From Puffinus mauretanicus (taxonomy: Eukaryota; Chordata; Aves; Procellariiformes; Procellariidae), in assembly GCA_023333565.1 (NCBI GenBank), contig JAJKFH010003354.1, positions 1 through 64,000 of the forward strand: a DNA stretch of 64,000 nt. The letters are read 5' to 3'. Numbering within the stretch: the first letter of the stretch is position 1; each line of letters begins with the position of its first letter. Under the pieces are notes generated by a model. That model was not told where the DNA came from. It saw only the letters and a list, made by a program, of their open reading frames with translations, and did not search any database. Both the position numbers and the translations under genes were made by a program. This document shows, piece by piece, positions 1 to 12,041 of the stretch.

Positions 1-812
1 ATGGGCTGAGGCCAACTGTATGAGGTTCAACAAGGCCAAGTGCCGGGTCCTGCACTTGGGTCACAACAACCCCAGGCAACGCTACAGGCTTGGGGAAGAG
101 TGGCTGGGAAGCTGCCCGGAGGAAAAGGACCTGGGGGTGCTGGTTGACAGCGGCTGAACATGAGCCGGCAGTGTGCCCAGGTGGCCAAGAAGGCCAACGG
201 CATCCTGGCCTGTATCAGAAATAGTGTGGCCAGCAGGAGCAGGGAGGTGGTCGTGCCCCTGTACTCGGCACTGGTGAGGCCGCACCTCGAATACTGTGTT
301 CAGTTTTGGGCCCCTCACTACAAGAAGGACATGGAGGTGCTGGAGCGTGTCCAGAGGAGGGCAACGAAGCTGGTGAAGGGCCTGGAGCACAAGTCGTATG
401 AGGAGCGGCTGAGGGAACTGGGGTTGTTTAGTCTGGAGAAGAGGAGGCTGAGGGGAGACCTCATCGTGCTCTACAACCACCTGAAAGGAGGTTGTAGCGA
501 GGTGGGGGTTGGTCTCTTCTCCCAAGTAACAGCGATAGGACGAGCGGAAATGACCTCAAGTTGCACCAAGGGAGGTTTAGACTGGACATTAGGAGAAATT
601 TCTTTCCTGAAAGAGTGGTCAGGCCTTGGAACAGGCTGCCTGGGGAAGTGGTGGAGTCACCATCCCTGGAAGTATTTAAAAGACGTGTAGATGAGGCTCT
701 TAGGGACATGGTGTAGTGGTGGACTTGGCAGTGGTAGGTTTATGGTTGGACTTGATGATCTTAAAGGTCTTTTCCAACCTAAATGATTCTGTGGTTTTGT
801 GATTCTGTGAAT
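1..812 (+). mobile_element. CR1 LINE retrotransposon, 3' portion (left end outside window)
   Basis: This is the 3' part of a chicken-repeat-1 type non-LTR retrotransposon. It holds the C-terminal end of the reverse-transcriptase ORF, then a short 3' UTR ending near 785-812 with the octamer-like tail (GATTCTGTG, a spacer, then GATTCTGTGA) that defines CR1 3' ends instead of poly-A. Just before the tail lies the usual CR1 phrase about a GATGATCTTAAAGGTC core followed by TTTTCCAACC. CR1 copies insert by target-primed reverse transcription and are usually 5'-truncated. Here the true 5' end lies left of base 1, so its length is unknown. The 3' UTR matches the copy at 32318-32994 closely, so both belong to one subfamily. 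Divergence looks low compared with the fragments at 5.6-18.5 kb, which suggests a fairly recent insertion. Confidence is high because ORF, UTR and tail agree. Confidence 0.96.
20..716 (+). pseudogene. CR1 reverse-transcriptase ORF2 C-terminus, twice frameshifted
   Basis: This is the end of the CR1 ORF2 polyprotein (endonuclease plus reverse transcriptase). Only the region after the catalytic palm is in the window. Recognisable blocks are KCRVLHLG early, [69 protein letters not shown], then [16 protein letters not shown] and a stop at 714-716. The frame is broken twice. A base is missing near 148-152, so frame 20 runs into TGA at the GACAGCGGCTGA site. Another base is missing near 532, so the frame with RPHLEYC loses the RFRLDI block to another frame. 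Both look like single-base deletions against the usual CR1 codons. No working enzyme can be made: the catalytic part is absent from the window and the rest is out of frame. Any ORF of about 176 codons starting at 160 is a piece of this element, not a host gene. Confidence 0.93.
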
Positions 813-3392
813 AATGAGGATGGAGGAAGAAATGGAGGAAACAAAAGCAGAGTGAGTTAAAACTTGAAGCAGCCGAGAGACTCAACTTACCAACAGGACA
901 ATGTTACTCTCAGATATTTTTAATGGATTTTTATCATTTTTTTGAACCTTCATCAACAGAGACATCAAATGACAAAGCCTCCCCCTCGCCCTCCTGTTGC
1001 CATAGGACAGTTGGGGAGGGTCTGTTGAGGTTTTTGGGTGACTTATGCATTTTACATGAATCTTAAATCTCTAAGAATTTGGGAGGAGGTAAGTAAAATT
1101 AATCGCATTGTTAGTCTATGTGTTTTTCATGTTGTGCAGTGGTGCATTGGTGCATTCACTTAGTGGGGCTCCGAAAAGAGGGGAGAAAATAGTCTTTTAT
1201 CTATGTACTACAAAGCTGTGAATGTTTAATGAAGTTTTACATCGTGTAAATTTTAGCATGAGGAAATTTTTGCCGCTATCAATCTGTTTCATATTGATGC
1301 TGAATTTTGCACATCTTCAATATTTATGAAATTAAGGAGCAGTTAAAGGGAAACCGTTCTCCCAGCAATGCAGATTAGTATACGTGTGATTTGTTTCCTT
1401 TTCTCCTTGACTCTGTTTTCCAAATAATCCTTGTCTCTGCAGAGTGTGAATATCCAGAAAAGCATTAAGTGATGTGACTTGAGTCTCTCATGCAAGGAGC
1501 CAGAGGAGCGGTCCTTTGTAGTGGGACTTGAGGGAATACAAGTTTTTTCCTTTATTACTTTGTATTCTTGAATGCTCTTGTTTCATAAATACATAGTTTA
1601 CTGTATGCTCTTTCTGAAAGGCTCATCACTCTGAGTGTTGCTGAAGTGATGACTTTCTGCTACATGAAAGATGGCTGATAGAAGGTAGAAATTGATATCT
1701 TGATTGTGGCTGTGCTTTCAGGTATTTGATCACCGGTATTTCAATGATAATTTCTTCAATATCCTCTTGATTTGGGGAAAAATAACCCTGTCTTTTTAGA
1801 ATTGAGTGGAATGAATGTTATCTTACCAAGAGATGAATGTAGATTTAAAATTCAATTGATAGCAGCTATATTATGGTTTTAGCTTGATTTTCTAGGAAAT
1901 GAGTCCTATCATAAAGGAAATGACTCCTTTATGACTGTTCTGTCTGTCCCTCCCCTAATGTGATTGATATCAGCCAAATCTGAAAGAAGAAAAGGATGCA
2001 AAGACATACGCAATTCCTGGGGGGGGGAGTAAGTGGATATCAGCAACAGCACAGAGGAGAAAAACAGTGAGGGAAAAGCAGGTAGAACTTGGCCACTCTG
2101 GTTAGCAGAAGCCGCTGGCCAGGGATGAGACACAGAGCTTCAAACCAACCATGTTTGATGGTGTCCCCTGGGCAAATGTTGTAGGGAATGTATGGAGATT
2201 TATGGATATTGCTGTGTGGGAAGCTGAAGGGACAACATAGACACATCTGTTTCTCTATCTTGATCCTTAAACGAGTTTTGGAACTGGAAGTGGAAATAGC
2301 GTTTAGTTACTACAAGGCATCTTTATTATAGACTTCGGGCTTCATTTTTCATATGTTCAACATTCTCCACAGTACTCAAACTCAAAGCAAGCAGTAGAAA
2401 TGCTCAGCATGTCTGAAAATGGTGGAACTTTATTTTTCTCAAGTCAGAATTGAGTCCCTCATACACGCTTCTTTCTCCTGTCCCAGATCCGTGATTTCTC
2501 ACGAGCCTGTATATGCATATAAAAATTAAGTCTTGCTTCTTGAGAATCAGATACCTTGATTTCAAGAGACATAACATGAATATCCCCGAGGTTGCTGAGG
2601 CTGCACACCATGCTGGCATTCTTTGAAGGACGGGGGCATCGTGGGGACTTCTAGCACCGCTGCAGTACCCTTAAATATGCATCAGTGGAGTATTTGGTAG
2701 ATGATTTTGAGACTACCTTTTTGCTTTGAGAAGAGCTCAAAGTGGAGTATGGGCAAGACAAAAGTTGTGTGAATTAGCACAGTGTGGTACTGAGGTTAAT
2801 TAGCTCTGGTGAGAGGCATTAAACTAGGTTTTGTGTCTTGCTGGCTGTGTAAATGTGAGTAATGGGTACTTGTTTAATATGTTTAGGCATGACCTAGGTC
2901 CTCCTAGGAGTTCTTCCACCTCCACATTGTCTCTGTGCGTAGGTATTTAGCTCATCTGCCCCCTTCCATTTGCAATCAATAAGAGGTCTTGCAGGAATAG
3001 CCATGCATAAATAGCTGTGCTGTTTTCTTCTGGGTGAGAGCATCAGTAGCGCTGCATTGGGCGCTCGCCGGTCCGATGTTTGTTCAGACTGGAGGAGGAC
3101 GAGTCTTTTACAAATGTTACATGGATTTATCAGGGAAGTAAAAAGCTTTGGCTACATGAAACATCAGGCAAACAAAAGCTGCAGTAGGGAGAATATTCTG
3201 AGTTTTAAGGAGCATCAGCTTTGACTTGACACCCCTCATTAGACAGTATGACTTAAAGCAAGTTGAATGTAGACTACTTTGGTATTTAAGTCTTAATGTT
3301 GTCTGCTGGAATACGCATGGGGTTGGCAGTTGCTGACCTTTCGCGTCTGCCTTGTCTAACTCTCCTTTGAGAGAAACCACTCAAATATCCTC
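813..3392. other. Non-coding stretch, no gene seen
   Basis: No reading frame with coding character is visible on either strand, and I recognise no repeat family. It holds a 9-base G run near 2019-2027. A donor-like AG/GTAAGT at about 1089 and another at 2030 have upstream acceptors, but the frames between them are short or closed and look like chance. Confidence 0.6.
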
Positions 3393-3525
3393 AGCCATAA
3401 TTTCCTTATCTGTGGAAGAGAAATAATGATGGTAATGACTTATAAGACCTCACTGATTGTGAAGACTGATTAGTTAATGCTTAGAAATCACAGAAAATGC
3501 TCCATTATTATTTATTAATAATGGC
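3393..3525 (-). mobile_element. MIR-like SINE fragment
   Basis: Read on the plus strand, the segment follows the reverse complement of the mammalian-wide interspersed repeat core. It has a TTTCCTTATCTGTG block, then a run like AAATAATGATGGTAATGAC, a region ending in TTAGTTAATGCTTAGAAA, and a final ATTATTATTTATTAATAA block. The order and spacing of these blocks match MIR, although individual bases are diverged, as expected for an element inactive since early amniote times. MIRs are tRNA-derived SINEs mobilised by L2-type LINEs. This copy has no intact promoter boxes that I can see. An alternative is another CORE-SINE family. Confidence 0.6.
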
Positions 3526-5597
3526 TCCTTCTTACATGAATGAAAACGTTGGTCTCACTTGTAGCATTTCTGTAAAAGAATCTTGAGAGGGAGGAAAAAA
3601 AAATTAAACCCAAGTCCTGGGTTTAACTGAGATAATCCTGGGTAAGTCAGTTAAAGCAGGAGAAATCCCTAGAAAAGAATAGCCGTATTTATACAAAGTA
3701 GCTCAGATAGTGCAGGTTACGCTGCATCTCCATTCTCATGCTGATCTAACTGCTTAAGGAGCCCAGGAAAAAAATAAAAGCTTAGCATGCCGTTATTAAT
3801 TGTTATGGCTCTTAATCGGGGTTTTTAACTTTAATTCCTTGACTCATCCCTCTTTTTCTTTTTCTCTCTCTTTTTTTTTTTTCCCCCCTTCCTTGCTGGC
3901 CCCCCTGTGGCCTAACCAAATACCTTCCTAATTAAATTTAATAATAGAAAGAATCAGTAGTGAGGTGCGTTGTTCTGCTGGGAGAGGGGATGGTTGAGAC
4001 TGATGTGAACAAAAGAGAAATGATTTCTGGAGTTTCAGCTGAACTTCTCGAAACGCTGACCTGAAGCAGTGGAAGTGGAGTCACAGAGGTGCCGGCAGGG
4101 AAGGGTTAAACATGAAGTTTGATCTCCTCTTTTCCAGGGAGTGTTTTGCTGGCATACATTAGAGTAAAAGGGTCTATAAACTTTATTTTGAGAGCCCTAA
4201 AGAAAAGTAAGCTTTGTGTACCAAGTCCCAAGAGTTTTTAAGAAAGTGGATCAATTTAGTTAAATTGTGAATGAGTATTCTCCTGTGAACATCTGTAAAC
4301 TGTTGAGTTTAATTGGCCTACAGCTGGCTCTGATTGTAGCTTTGGGGGGATTTTTTTTTTCTTTTATTTAGTATCTCATTTCCTTTTCCCTATGGTTTCC
4401 TGGTGTCATTTGGGGGTTTTTTGGTGGGTTTTTTTTTTTGCATGTTAAAAAGTAAATAATAACACATACACATCGCCTTCAAAGAGCCCTAAAGAGAAGT
4501 GGGCTTATCTGGTAGAGCATCCTTTTGTAGGCACCTCTCACTGCCTGAGCATCAATGGGTTCCAGCTGCTTGTAGGGATGGAGGCTGGGTGTGAAAGGTG
4601 TTTGGGAACTTGGTTTATTAGATTTGTTTGCTTTACATCGCATTTTTTCCCATTTTTAGAGTCTTTTCAGAGTTGTTTTTTTTTAACAAGTTAACAGGCA
4701 GTGTTGGATGGTTTATACAGTGGAACTCAGCTTTGAATGGTGAGAAGGGAAAGGACAAACTCTTTTCAGCTGACTTTTCTTTTGTCTGGCTGAGATGTGA
4801 GTATAACAGTGGGTTATACTTCTCTCTTCATAGTCCATTACAAATAATATAAAGAATGAGTTTGGTTGTCATTTTCTTATGGCCTCAATATTGTCCATTG
4901 TCAGAAAGAGCAGAATTAGATGACAACAGGATGGTACAAGGTGCGACTGTGACCTTAAGTTGACCTGCCAAAGATTCATGATTTCAAAGTAGAAAACCCA
5001 CTGAATGGCCTAACTTGTGGGTTTTTTTAATTATTATTTTCTCCCCAGAGCCACTGGTCATTTTTCCTGGCTATTAATTAACTAACCGGTTTTTTTACCA
5101 TTTGTTGAACTTAGGACATCAAAACTGGCTGTGCAGATTTAGATTTTTTGCTTTTTTTTTTCAAGGTAAAGATGCACTTTATATTAGAGCTAGATACGTT
5201 AACATTTATTAACATGGTTAAAATAATATAATCTGTCCTCAATTTTGCAAAACCTGAATTAGAAAATTTAGCAAGAAGCACCTATAATTATGACAAATAA
5301 TATTTCGAGAGGATGGGTGGAGAGAAAAAGCTGGGGGAAAAGCTGTGCAGAGAGCAAGGCAAATATATATTTACATATAATATAAAAAAAAAGCCTAAAA
5401 ACTTAATAACATTTGATGGAACATCTGGCAAAGTGTGTGGCATTGTTTTGCCAAAGTATTTACTGTATCAAAATGAAGACAAACTTCTGTGCATTTCAGG
5501 GGTTGGAATATAATTGCATGACAGAGTAGAATTTATTATTATCTAAAATATTGTTAACTGGCTTCTCTCCTAGAGATTGATATTTCCAATTAAGATT
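3526..5597. other. Non-coding stretch, no gene seen
   Basis: AT-rich unique sequence. It includes a pyrimidine-rich tract at about 3848-3894 (CTTTTT runs, then C6), several T runs near 4350-4440, and T-rich splice-acceptor look-alikes near 4135 and 4659. A frame between the acceptor near 4138 and a GTAAGC at about 4207 stays open, but it is too short to support a gene. Confidence 0.6.
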
Positions 5598-5850
5598 ACA
5601 GGGTTTGGAGGGCTGCCTGCGTCATCGAATCCAGCTCCCGCACGTTTCTTAGGCGGCGAAATCTTTCAATGCTGCTCATAAACTTGTCAAACTCGATGGC
5701 GGCGGTGGCTGGGTGTTTGTCCTCCCTGTTCAATTGGAAGGGTAATGCGGATCCTTGCTGCTCCCGATGGGGAGAAGCTGTTTTCTAATTTCCAGCTGAA
5801 ACTTGTTAATGACCAGTTTTACTACCAGCTTGTTCTTCTGCCAGGAAGGA
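5598..5850 (-). mobile_element. Ancient CR1 fragment (3' region)
   Basis: The plus strand reads like the reverse complement of an old amniote CR1. There is a tail phrase near 5608-5640 (GTCATCGAATCCAGCTCCC), an inner block about TTTCAATGCTGCTCATAAAC at 5665-5685, and a block about CTAATTTCCAGCTGAAAC near 5785-5802 followed by GACCAGTTTTACTACCAGC and TTGTTCTTCTGCCAG. In CR1 these correspond to the 3' UTR and the last codons of ORF2. Many substitutions and small indels are present and no ORF survives, so it is far older than the copies at 1 and 32318. The assignment rests on remembered consensus phrases, and the exact ends are uncertain by tens of bases. Confidence 0.6.
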
Positions 5851-7010
5851 TTAAGCTGTTTGTGGGAGGGATGAAGAACAGCTGGTGCCTTTTCTTTGGA
5901 ACCGGCGGGTGATGATACAGGCTGGAGTAGATAAACCTAAATTGTGGGAAAGCTGGCGTTACTTCAGTGGAGGAAGCGGTTTGAAGGCATCGGATTAGTA
6001 AGTCCAGCGTGCTGGAAGACCGCTGGTCTAAATGGTAGATGTTCACTGAGGTGGGACAGAAGTGACCCCTCTAGCAGCTGGGTCACTGTGGTTGCTGGTT
6101 ACTGTGATCTCCTAAGAAATGCCCCCATGCGATGGAGGTTCATGCTTAATTTCGGGGCGTTTGGGTTAGTCGCAGCCGGTGTTGGTAGGAGGGCGGTTGG
6201 CGTAGCATCTAATTAGGAGGCCGGAATGGTCCAGCGGATGTTTACTTTTTTTAAGCATGGCAGAGTAGTTAAATGAAAACAAAAGAAATTTAAAAAAAAG
6301 TAAAAGGGAGGGAACATGAAAGAAGTTGAGATTCGATTAACGGTTGGCCTTTTTATGGGCCATGCATTTCTTTTAAGGGGAAAATAAAGCAAGGAAAAGT
6401 CAGTGTGAAATGGCTGTTGCAAAAGCAGTCCATGGTGAGGCACAGGCTTGTGAAATAAATTTGAAAGGGGCGAGAGAAATGACTATGGGATGAAGTCAAG
6501 GGAATAAAAATGATGCAGAAGAGCAGCCTGGAGAAGAGAGGCTATAAATGTGTTTTAATGTATACAGATGTTTTTCGAGCACCACCCATGAATGCTCCCA
6601 ACATCAGGAGAAGATGGAGTGTTTTGGGAAAGAAGGTAAAACACCAATAAGAATGAGGTTTATATTTAACAAATCATCATACAAGTGATTTGGCTTAACA
6701 TTATTAAAGGAATGTGGTGGAACAGATGTCAGAGGAAAAAAAAAAGATTCTTAAGGGAGGAAGAAGAACATACAGAAAAGGAAGGATACACCAGAACAGG
6801 TGATCAGATGTTGCAGATTTCTGAAATCTTGCTAAACTCCGAAAGGACCAAATTGAGAAGTGTGAAATGTGGGACGGGCGCGGAGCCAGCCTGTGAGAAA
6901 CAGAAACCGACTTCATCCTTTTGTAATAATTAAATTTTCTTGGGTTGGGTTTGAAACAATTGCCAAAGCAAAAATTGTGACTTTTGAACGCTCAAACACT
7001 GTGAGAAAGC

Positions 7011-7087
7011 AAAAAAAAAAAAAAAAAAAAAAAAAACCCAAACCAAAAACAAACAAACAAAAAAAAAACCCAAAAAAAACCCCCCAG
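7011..7087. repeat. A26 homopolymer followed by A-rich tract
   Basis: An uninterrupted run of 26 A (7011-7036) continues into an imperfect A-rich stretch with CCC, CAA and AAAC interruptions up to C6 at about 7080-7085. No LINE or SINE body that I can recognise precedes it. It could be the tail of a processed retrocopy or a simple expanded low-complexity tract. Length is likely polymorphic, and sequencing error is possible in such runs. Confidence 0.9.
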
Positions 7088-9477
7088 GAATTATTCAAAC
7101 TGATTTATTTTTTAGGTAGTATCTGCTTTTGCTGTATTTTATTTTAACATTTTTTAAAATACTCTTTGTTTGTTAGCTGCACAGTACAGGAGTGTAGGAG
7201 CAAATCCAGGTTAGGTGACTGGTGCTGTGGAGGAGGACTCCTATTTGGTGTTGTTCCTTAGTGGTGAACTTCATTATCCGTGTGCTGTGGCAAAACAAAC
7301 ATGTTATGCAAAAAATTAGTTAAAATTATTTTTAAAGATATGGGGAAGCTTCAACTAAAATAAATACGAAAATTTGGAATTCATTAAAAACTGAAAATTG
7401 TGTATAAATATTTATGAGGAGGAATGGTGCTAGTGAGGAAGCAAAGCCATCTCAGAAGGCTTCGTGTCAATCAAAACACCGAGATTTGTTCAAGATTATT
7501 TAAATTCATAAAAAGGTGGATCATTTGGAATGAATCTTACATTCGAAGCGAGCGAGGTCAGGGAAGAAACATCAGGGTCTAGTAAAGGGCTTTTTTTTGT
7601 GTGTGTGTGATTACTTGTGGTTTAATACTAAGTGTTGCAGCGTCACTTCTGCAAAGACGTGCGAGGGCGGCAGGCGGTGTGAGCTTCTCGGAGCAGAGCG
7701 TCAGCTCCATGCTTTCTTGAATGGAGAGAAAATAAAAAACCAGGCTGGAAATGGAAGAGAGTGGCTTACAATTTGATCAATCTGATTTGTTGTATAGTGT
7801 CATGGCTGAGAAGAAAAAAGGAAAAATATTTTTTTTCAGTGAGAATAGGCATAAAAGGGAATACAAGGGCATGAACATGAGACCTTTCACGGTGCCTGGA
7901 ATAGACACTCAGAGGATGCCCCAAAGATGTCACGGGGGCTCTGCTCTGCCCTGTAGCACCGGGGTATTTCAGGGGGTACAATTTGGGGAACTGGATTTTG
8001 ATCTTGGCTAGTTGTTTGTATTGAAGTCCATTTCTGTCCTATAGGTTTTCCCAAATCCAGCCTTTCTGGCCATTAGGGCTAGGCATGCAGGCTACGTATG
8101 GTTTTCCCAACCACAGCAGGGAGAAGCTCTTGGAGGCCACTGAAGTTCTGCAGGTTTTTTTAAGAACCTAAAAACACATCAGAGTATTTGGAGGTAGTTG
8201 ATCACACAAATCACTTTGTAACCATAGATCTTGTTTTCGCTGCTGAAAAAACAGCAAAAGCATTGTCACAACTTCCACAAACCTTTAAATTCATATTTAT
8301 GTGGATTTGTATGACTTGACCCTTCGTGTGTCACATCTGCTCCTGTGTCTTTGCTGTAGTCTACAGCACAGGTTTCACTGGAGTAAGCTACAGAACTGAA
8401 AATGCAATTGTACCAAGATTTTAGGGAGGAAAAAAAAAATGATGTTGAGCTCCTACTCCTTGTACCTTGAAACGGTTGAGGATTCAGAGTTTTCCTGGAA
8501 AAGAGAGGAGCTTGTGGCAGTAAGCGAAAGGCTGGTGGGAAATGCACTGAGAGGGACAGTTCTCCAGCCAGGGAAGTTTACGACTTTTTTTTTTTTTTTT
8601 TCTTTTTAAAAGAGGGAAAATCTGCTTGGACAGTTATTAGCTAACGTGTATCTGGTCTGTTGAGGGCAGCAGTACCAGCAGCTAGTGCGTTTTGAAAAGA
8701 GAAGCTAAACAAATGCTGGGTACTGGCAGGGATGGGAAATGTTGCAAATCGCAGCTGTGTTAACTCAAAGGAGGAGACGGATTTCTTGATGAGCTGGCTT
8801 TTGTCCTAAACTTTTCTCTGTTCCAGTTGAATAAAATGATGATCCTCGTAGTCCTAACGACCATAGCTTTCTGGAAATGTAAAATTACCAGATCTCATTA
8901 ATGCTGGGCTATATCATTCATCAAAGCACTTCTTATGCCTCATGCTGGCTCCTTTTCTCTCCCCCTCTTAATCTTTCTCTCATTATAACGATGTGTCTGC
9001 CCTTTGGACCGATCTGCTTCCAAGGAGTTGACACCTGCAGAGATATTATTTGGTGAAGACTTGTTAACTCTTTAATAGTTGAAATGCTGAGCCTTTGGTA
9101 GGAGAAACACAATCTGGTGGAAGCTGCTTTGCAGAATGAGCACGGCTGTAAATACCCTGGTAACAAAGACTGGGCAGATGATTGCACGCTAAGGAGAGGA
9201 AATTATTTGTGTACCTGTGCGGTGCTTTCTTCTGAAAAACTATTAGTCTCGTTGTCAACAGGTCGTACAAATGCAGTAATGGCATCAGCTTTTCTGTTGC
9301 AAAGATTTTTCTGTTGCTTTGGAGACTTGCTCCCAACCTAATGCGTTTTTCACATGTGCCTTGTGTACCTGGATAACTCAAGAATAACGATTTCAAAATA
9401 AGCCCAAATGCCATGAAATTAGACCTCGCTGGGGACAAATGCCTTTGACATGTACGTGGAAACTAGTTCTCCAGATG

Positions 9478-9560
9478 ATACTAATAGTTCTGTAGCACCT
9501 TTTATCTAAAGAACTAAAGCACTTTGCAAACACTCATATTGCAGAAGTGCTGCACTGATC
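9478..9560. mobile_element. Possible old SINE fragment
   Basis: The segment around AGTTCTGTAGCACCTTTTAT, then AAAGCACTTTGCAAACACTC, resembles a phrase seen in MIR-like or reptile SINE remnants (a CACCTTTCATC core, then AAAGCACTTTACAAA). Only about 80 bases look alike and no second landmark follows. Treat as a suggestion. Confidence 0.3.
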
Positions 9561-10639
9561 AGGTATTTTAGCCAAATAAATACTGTGTATAAAGGAATTT
9601 TCAAAAGAGCTTTCAGCAATACCTGTCACTGTTTCAGCATCTTTATTCAGTGACTGAAGCGCTTATTTCTCTCAGTAGGGGATGCCAATTTACTGATGTA
9701 CTTTTCAGTTAAAATCCAAGTTCCATAAGGCAGATTAGCAGTGAGAAAATGCAAGTCTCATTGGAAAAAAAAAAAAAGTTTGAAAGTTGTTTTAAAGTCG
9801 ATTCTGTAATAAATGAGCCAATTTAAAAGATGTATCGGGTGCCACAAAAAAAGTCACTGGAAATTGCGAGATCTGTGTTGTTCTGAGACCCCCACCTATC
9901 ATGCTAAGTGGTTGAGAATTGCCGTGTTCATCCTTTCTACTCTGCATCCATCTGTTCTTGCCTTAAATTATATTTCCTTTGTAAACTCTAGGGGGTTCAT
10001 GTGTGTTTTTGTCATTATGCAATGACAAGCACACTAATGTTCTGATCAACATCTAGACTCGTAGATGTTGATAGTACAGTTTTTAATTACTTAATTAAAA
10101 AGCATTATTTCTCATTTAGTATTTGCCAAGCTCCTGACAATATTTTGGTAGCTGATATTCATAGCTGACGTATCATAATAGTGGTCAAAGAATATTAGCT
10201 TGGAGAGGTGTAGCCAAGTTCTGCAGGAGCGAGGTTGAATGGAGACTATTTAATGTTTCCATTAATCGTCTCTAAATACAAGGTGGGATTGGAGAGGCTA
10301 CTTGAGTTATCCCATCCTCTTCGAGTCATTACAGTCAATGAACCACACAGGTAGAGGAACCTGTTTATGAAGACTTGGTTTTTCTTTGTCCTCCTGCTGA
10401 GAAGCAGTCCAGAACTTCGCTGCTGTGATATTTATAGACATTACTTTGATATCCCATCTGGATTTTATTGTGGTCAAATTACATTTCATGTTTTAATACT
10501 GTCTCTAAACAATTTCTTCTCTCCCCTTGTGTTTACTTCCCTGATCTTTTTATTTAATTAACCAAGCTATCAGTTTTTTCTTGTAAGATGTGCTGATCCT
10601 TCTCTTGGCATCTGAACAGGCTTTCTGTCTCTGTTCTGG

Positions 10640-10815
10640 TTTCTCCTCAATTTGAATTGGTATTCCAGATGGTGTCTCACCAGTTCCTTAAATATTCACG
10701 GTATTCCCCTCCTGACCTTCCTGGAAATAGTACACCTGCTGTATCTTGCATCATGTTTGCTTTTATGGCTGCATCCTCTGGGTGGCCCCTGGTCTGTGAT
10801 TGACGGATATACTTG
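10640..10815 (-). mobile_element. Ancient CR1 ORF2 fragment
   Basis: The plus strand matches the reverse complement of the CR1 segment that encodes the block around VRPHLEYC to KKAN. It shows TATTCCAGATGGTGTCTCAC at about 10661-10680, CACCTGCTGTATCTTGCATC near 10732, then TGTTTGCTTTTATGGCTGC, corresponding to the codons for a KKAN-type block. Frames are closed, so it is a relic. The ends are approximate. The sequence to the right (10816-11290) may also be repeat-derived, but I could not place it. Confidence 0.5.
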
Positions 10816-12041
10816 AATTTCTCTTCTAAAATGTCAAGCCATGCGGTCTCTACCTCATGGCAAAAATTATTCGTACCTGAATGCATTGAAATATGCAGTA
10901 TTAAATTATATTCCATTCCTCCAGTGGTCAAGGTGTAGAGTATCTGATTCTCCTGTGTGTTGGTAATAACTTCCATCTCTGGTTTTATCAGCATCTGTTT
11001 TTTTTCCCCATAAACTTTTGTGTAGTTGTGATCAAAGAATAAGTAGGAATATCTCCTAAACTCGTCCTTAAGGATTTCTGTTAGTAACCTTTTTGCAGTC
11101 TAGAAGTTCGTCTTTCTGCATAAGTCATTATTTTTTCTCCCTTAGTTCGGTAACCACTGCACAGTCATGTTACCAATTTCCACCTTCTCCACCTCGATGG
11201 TTTCCTCTATCACTGTATATTTTTGTTATAGCTATTAAGTCCATTAAATGTATTTTTTCAGAAACTTGGTTCAAATATATGTTTTAAGAAACTTGGTCAC
11301 TGAATTCTTTCAGTTTTGGATCCTTTGTTCCCCAAAACTTGATTTCAGTGACTTCACAGTAACATCAGCTTCTTACAGCATCTCTTCTGGCCCTTCGCAG
11401 CAGTGCTCGTAGTTCCTTCAGAGCAGGATGCGTTTTTACACCAAATAATTAATGAGGGCATCGATCCTTGGCAAGTTCTTTATTGGGGATTGGTACAGGA
11501 TGTAGTTGATCACAGTGTGTATTTTGTGCCTAATGTTAAACTAATTTATTAACTGAAGTTACCAGACGGCCGGTCCACTAACCTTCGCAGCACAGGGCTT
11601 GATGTCATTCATGTCCTGCTCATGGTTCACAGAGTGCAGTAATCCCCACCCTGCACCATTTAACAGGTTCTTTTCCGTTGTTACCACGTCACAGTTGGCC
11701 ATTGCTGGGCTGAAACAGGCAGCAGTGCCAGTTTCCACTGTTTGTTACACAGGGACTTTGAGCCAGATAAAAGCAACTGGTTTACAGTTTCTTTCCAGGC
11801 TTTAGGGTTACTCTAATTTGACACCTATATCTCAGGATTTACATTTTTAATCCTTTGTCTACAGTGTGCTCATACGGCTAGTTAGCAGAGATGCTGCTCC
11901 ATCAGCTGACTGCTGACAAACAAAATAGGTAAAAGACAGCTATAGCCATGTTGGCCATGATGTCCCCAGCATCCTGGGTACCACATGGACCTCTTGGTGT
12001 CTTGGTTCAGTGTGGCTGCTCTTAAGAGTGTGATCAGCCTT
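10816..12041. other. Non-coding stretch, no gene seen
   Basis: T- and C-rich plus strand with no supported exon, RNA gene or confident repeat. Its left part may continue the CR1 relic that ends near 10815, but I saw no further diagnostic phrase. Confidence 0.5.

Larger units (their letters stand above)
5851..10639. other. Non-coding stretch, no gene seen
   Basis: No coding frame or splice-flanked exon stands out. Simple-sequence content includes the A-rich tract listed separately, a short GT run at 7599-7609, a 17-base T run at 8585-8601, and a 13-base A run near 9765-9777. A possible SINE scrap near 9478-9560 is listed separately. Otherwise the sequence looks unique. Confidence 0.6.

Noticed and set aside
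160..690. 176-codon plus-strand ORF that could be called a hypothetical protein
   Set aside because: It is the C-terminal part of the CR1 reverse transcriptase with frameshifts on both sides.
873..1002. Minus-strand open frame with a GTAAGT donor near 890
   Set aside because: Weak acceptor and unremarkable composition. More than one frame is open over part of it.
1976..2030. Splice-flanked frame ending in GGGA/GTAAGT
   Set aside because: It ends in a G9 run, two frames are open at once, and the acceptor is distant from its pyrimidine tract. Likely chance.
4139..4205. Frame SVLLAYIRVKG between TTTTCCAG and GTAAGC
   Set aside because: Only about 21 codons with an AAA/GT donor. Such frames are expected several times in 64 kb.
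8826..8900. Short hydrophobic peptide MMILVVLTTIAFW after a TTCCAG
   Set aside because: It stops after about 21 codons, has no good donor and no conservation evidence. Not a credible signal peptide exon.
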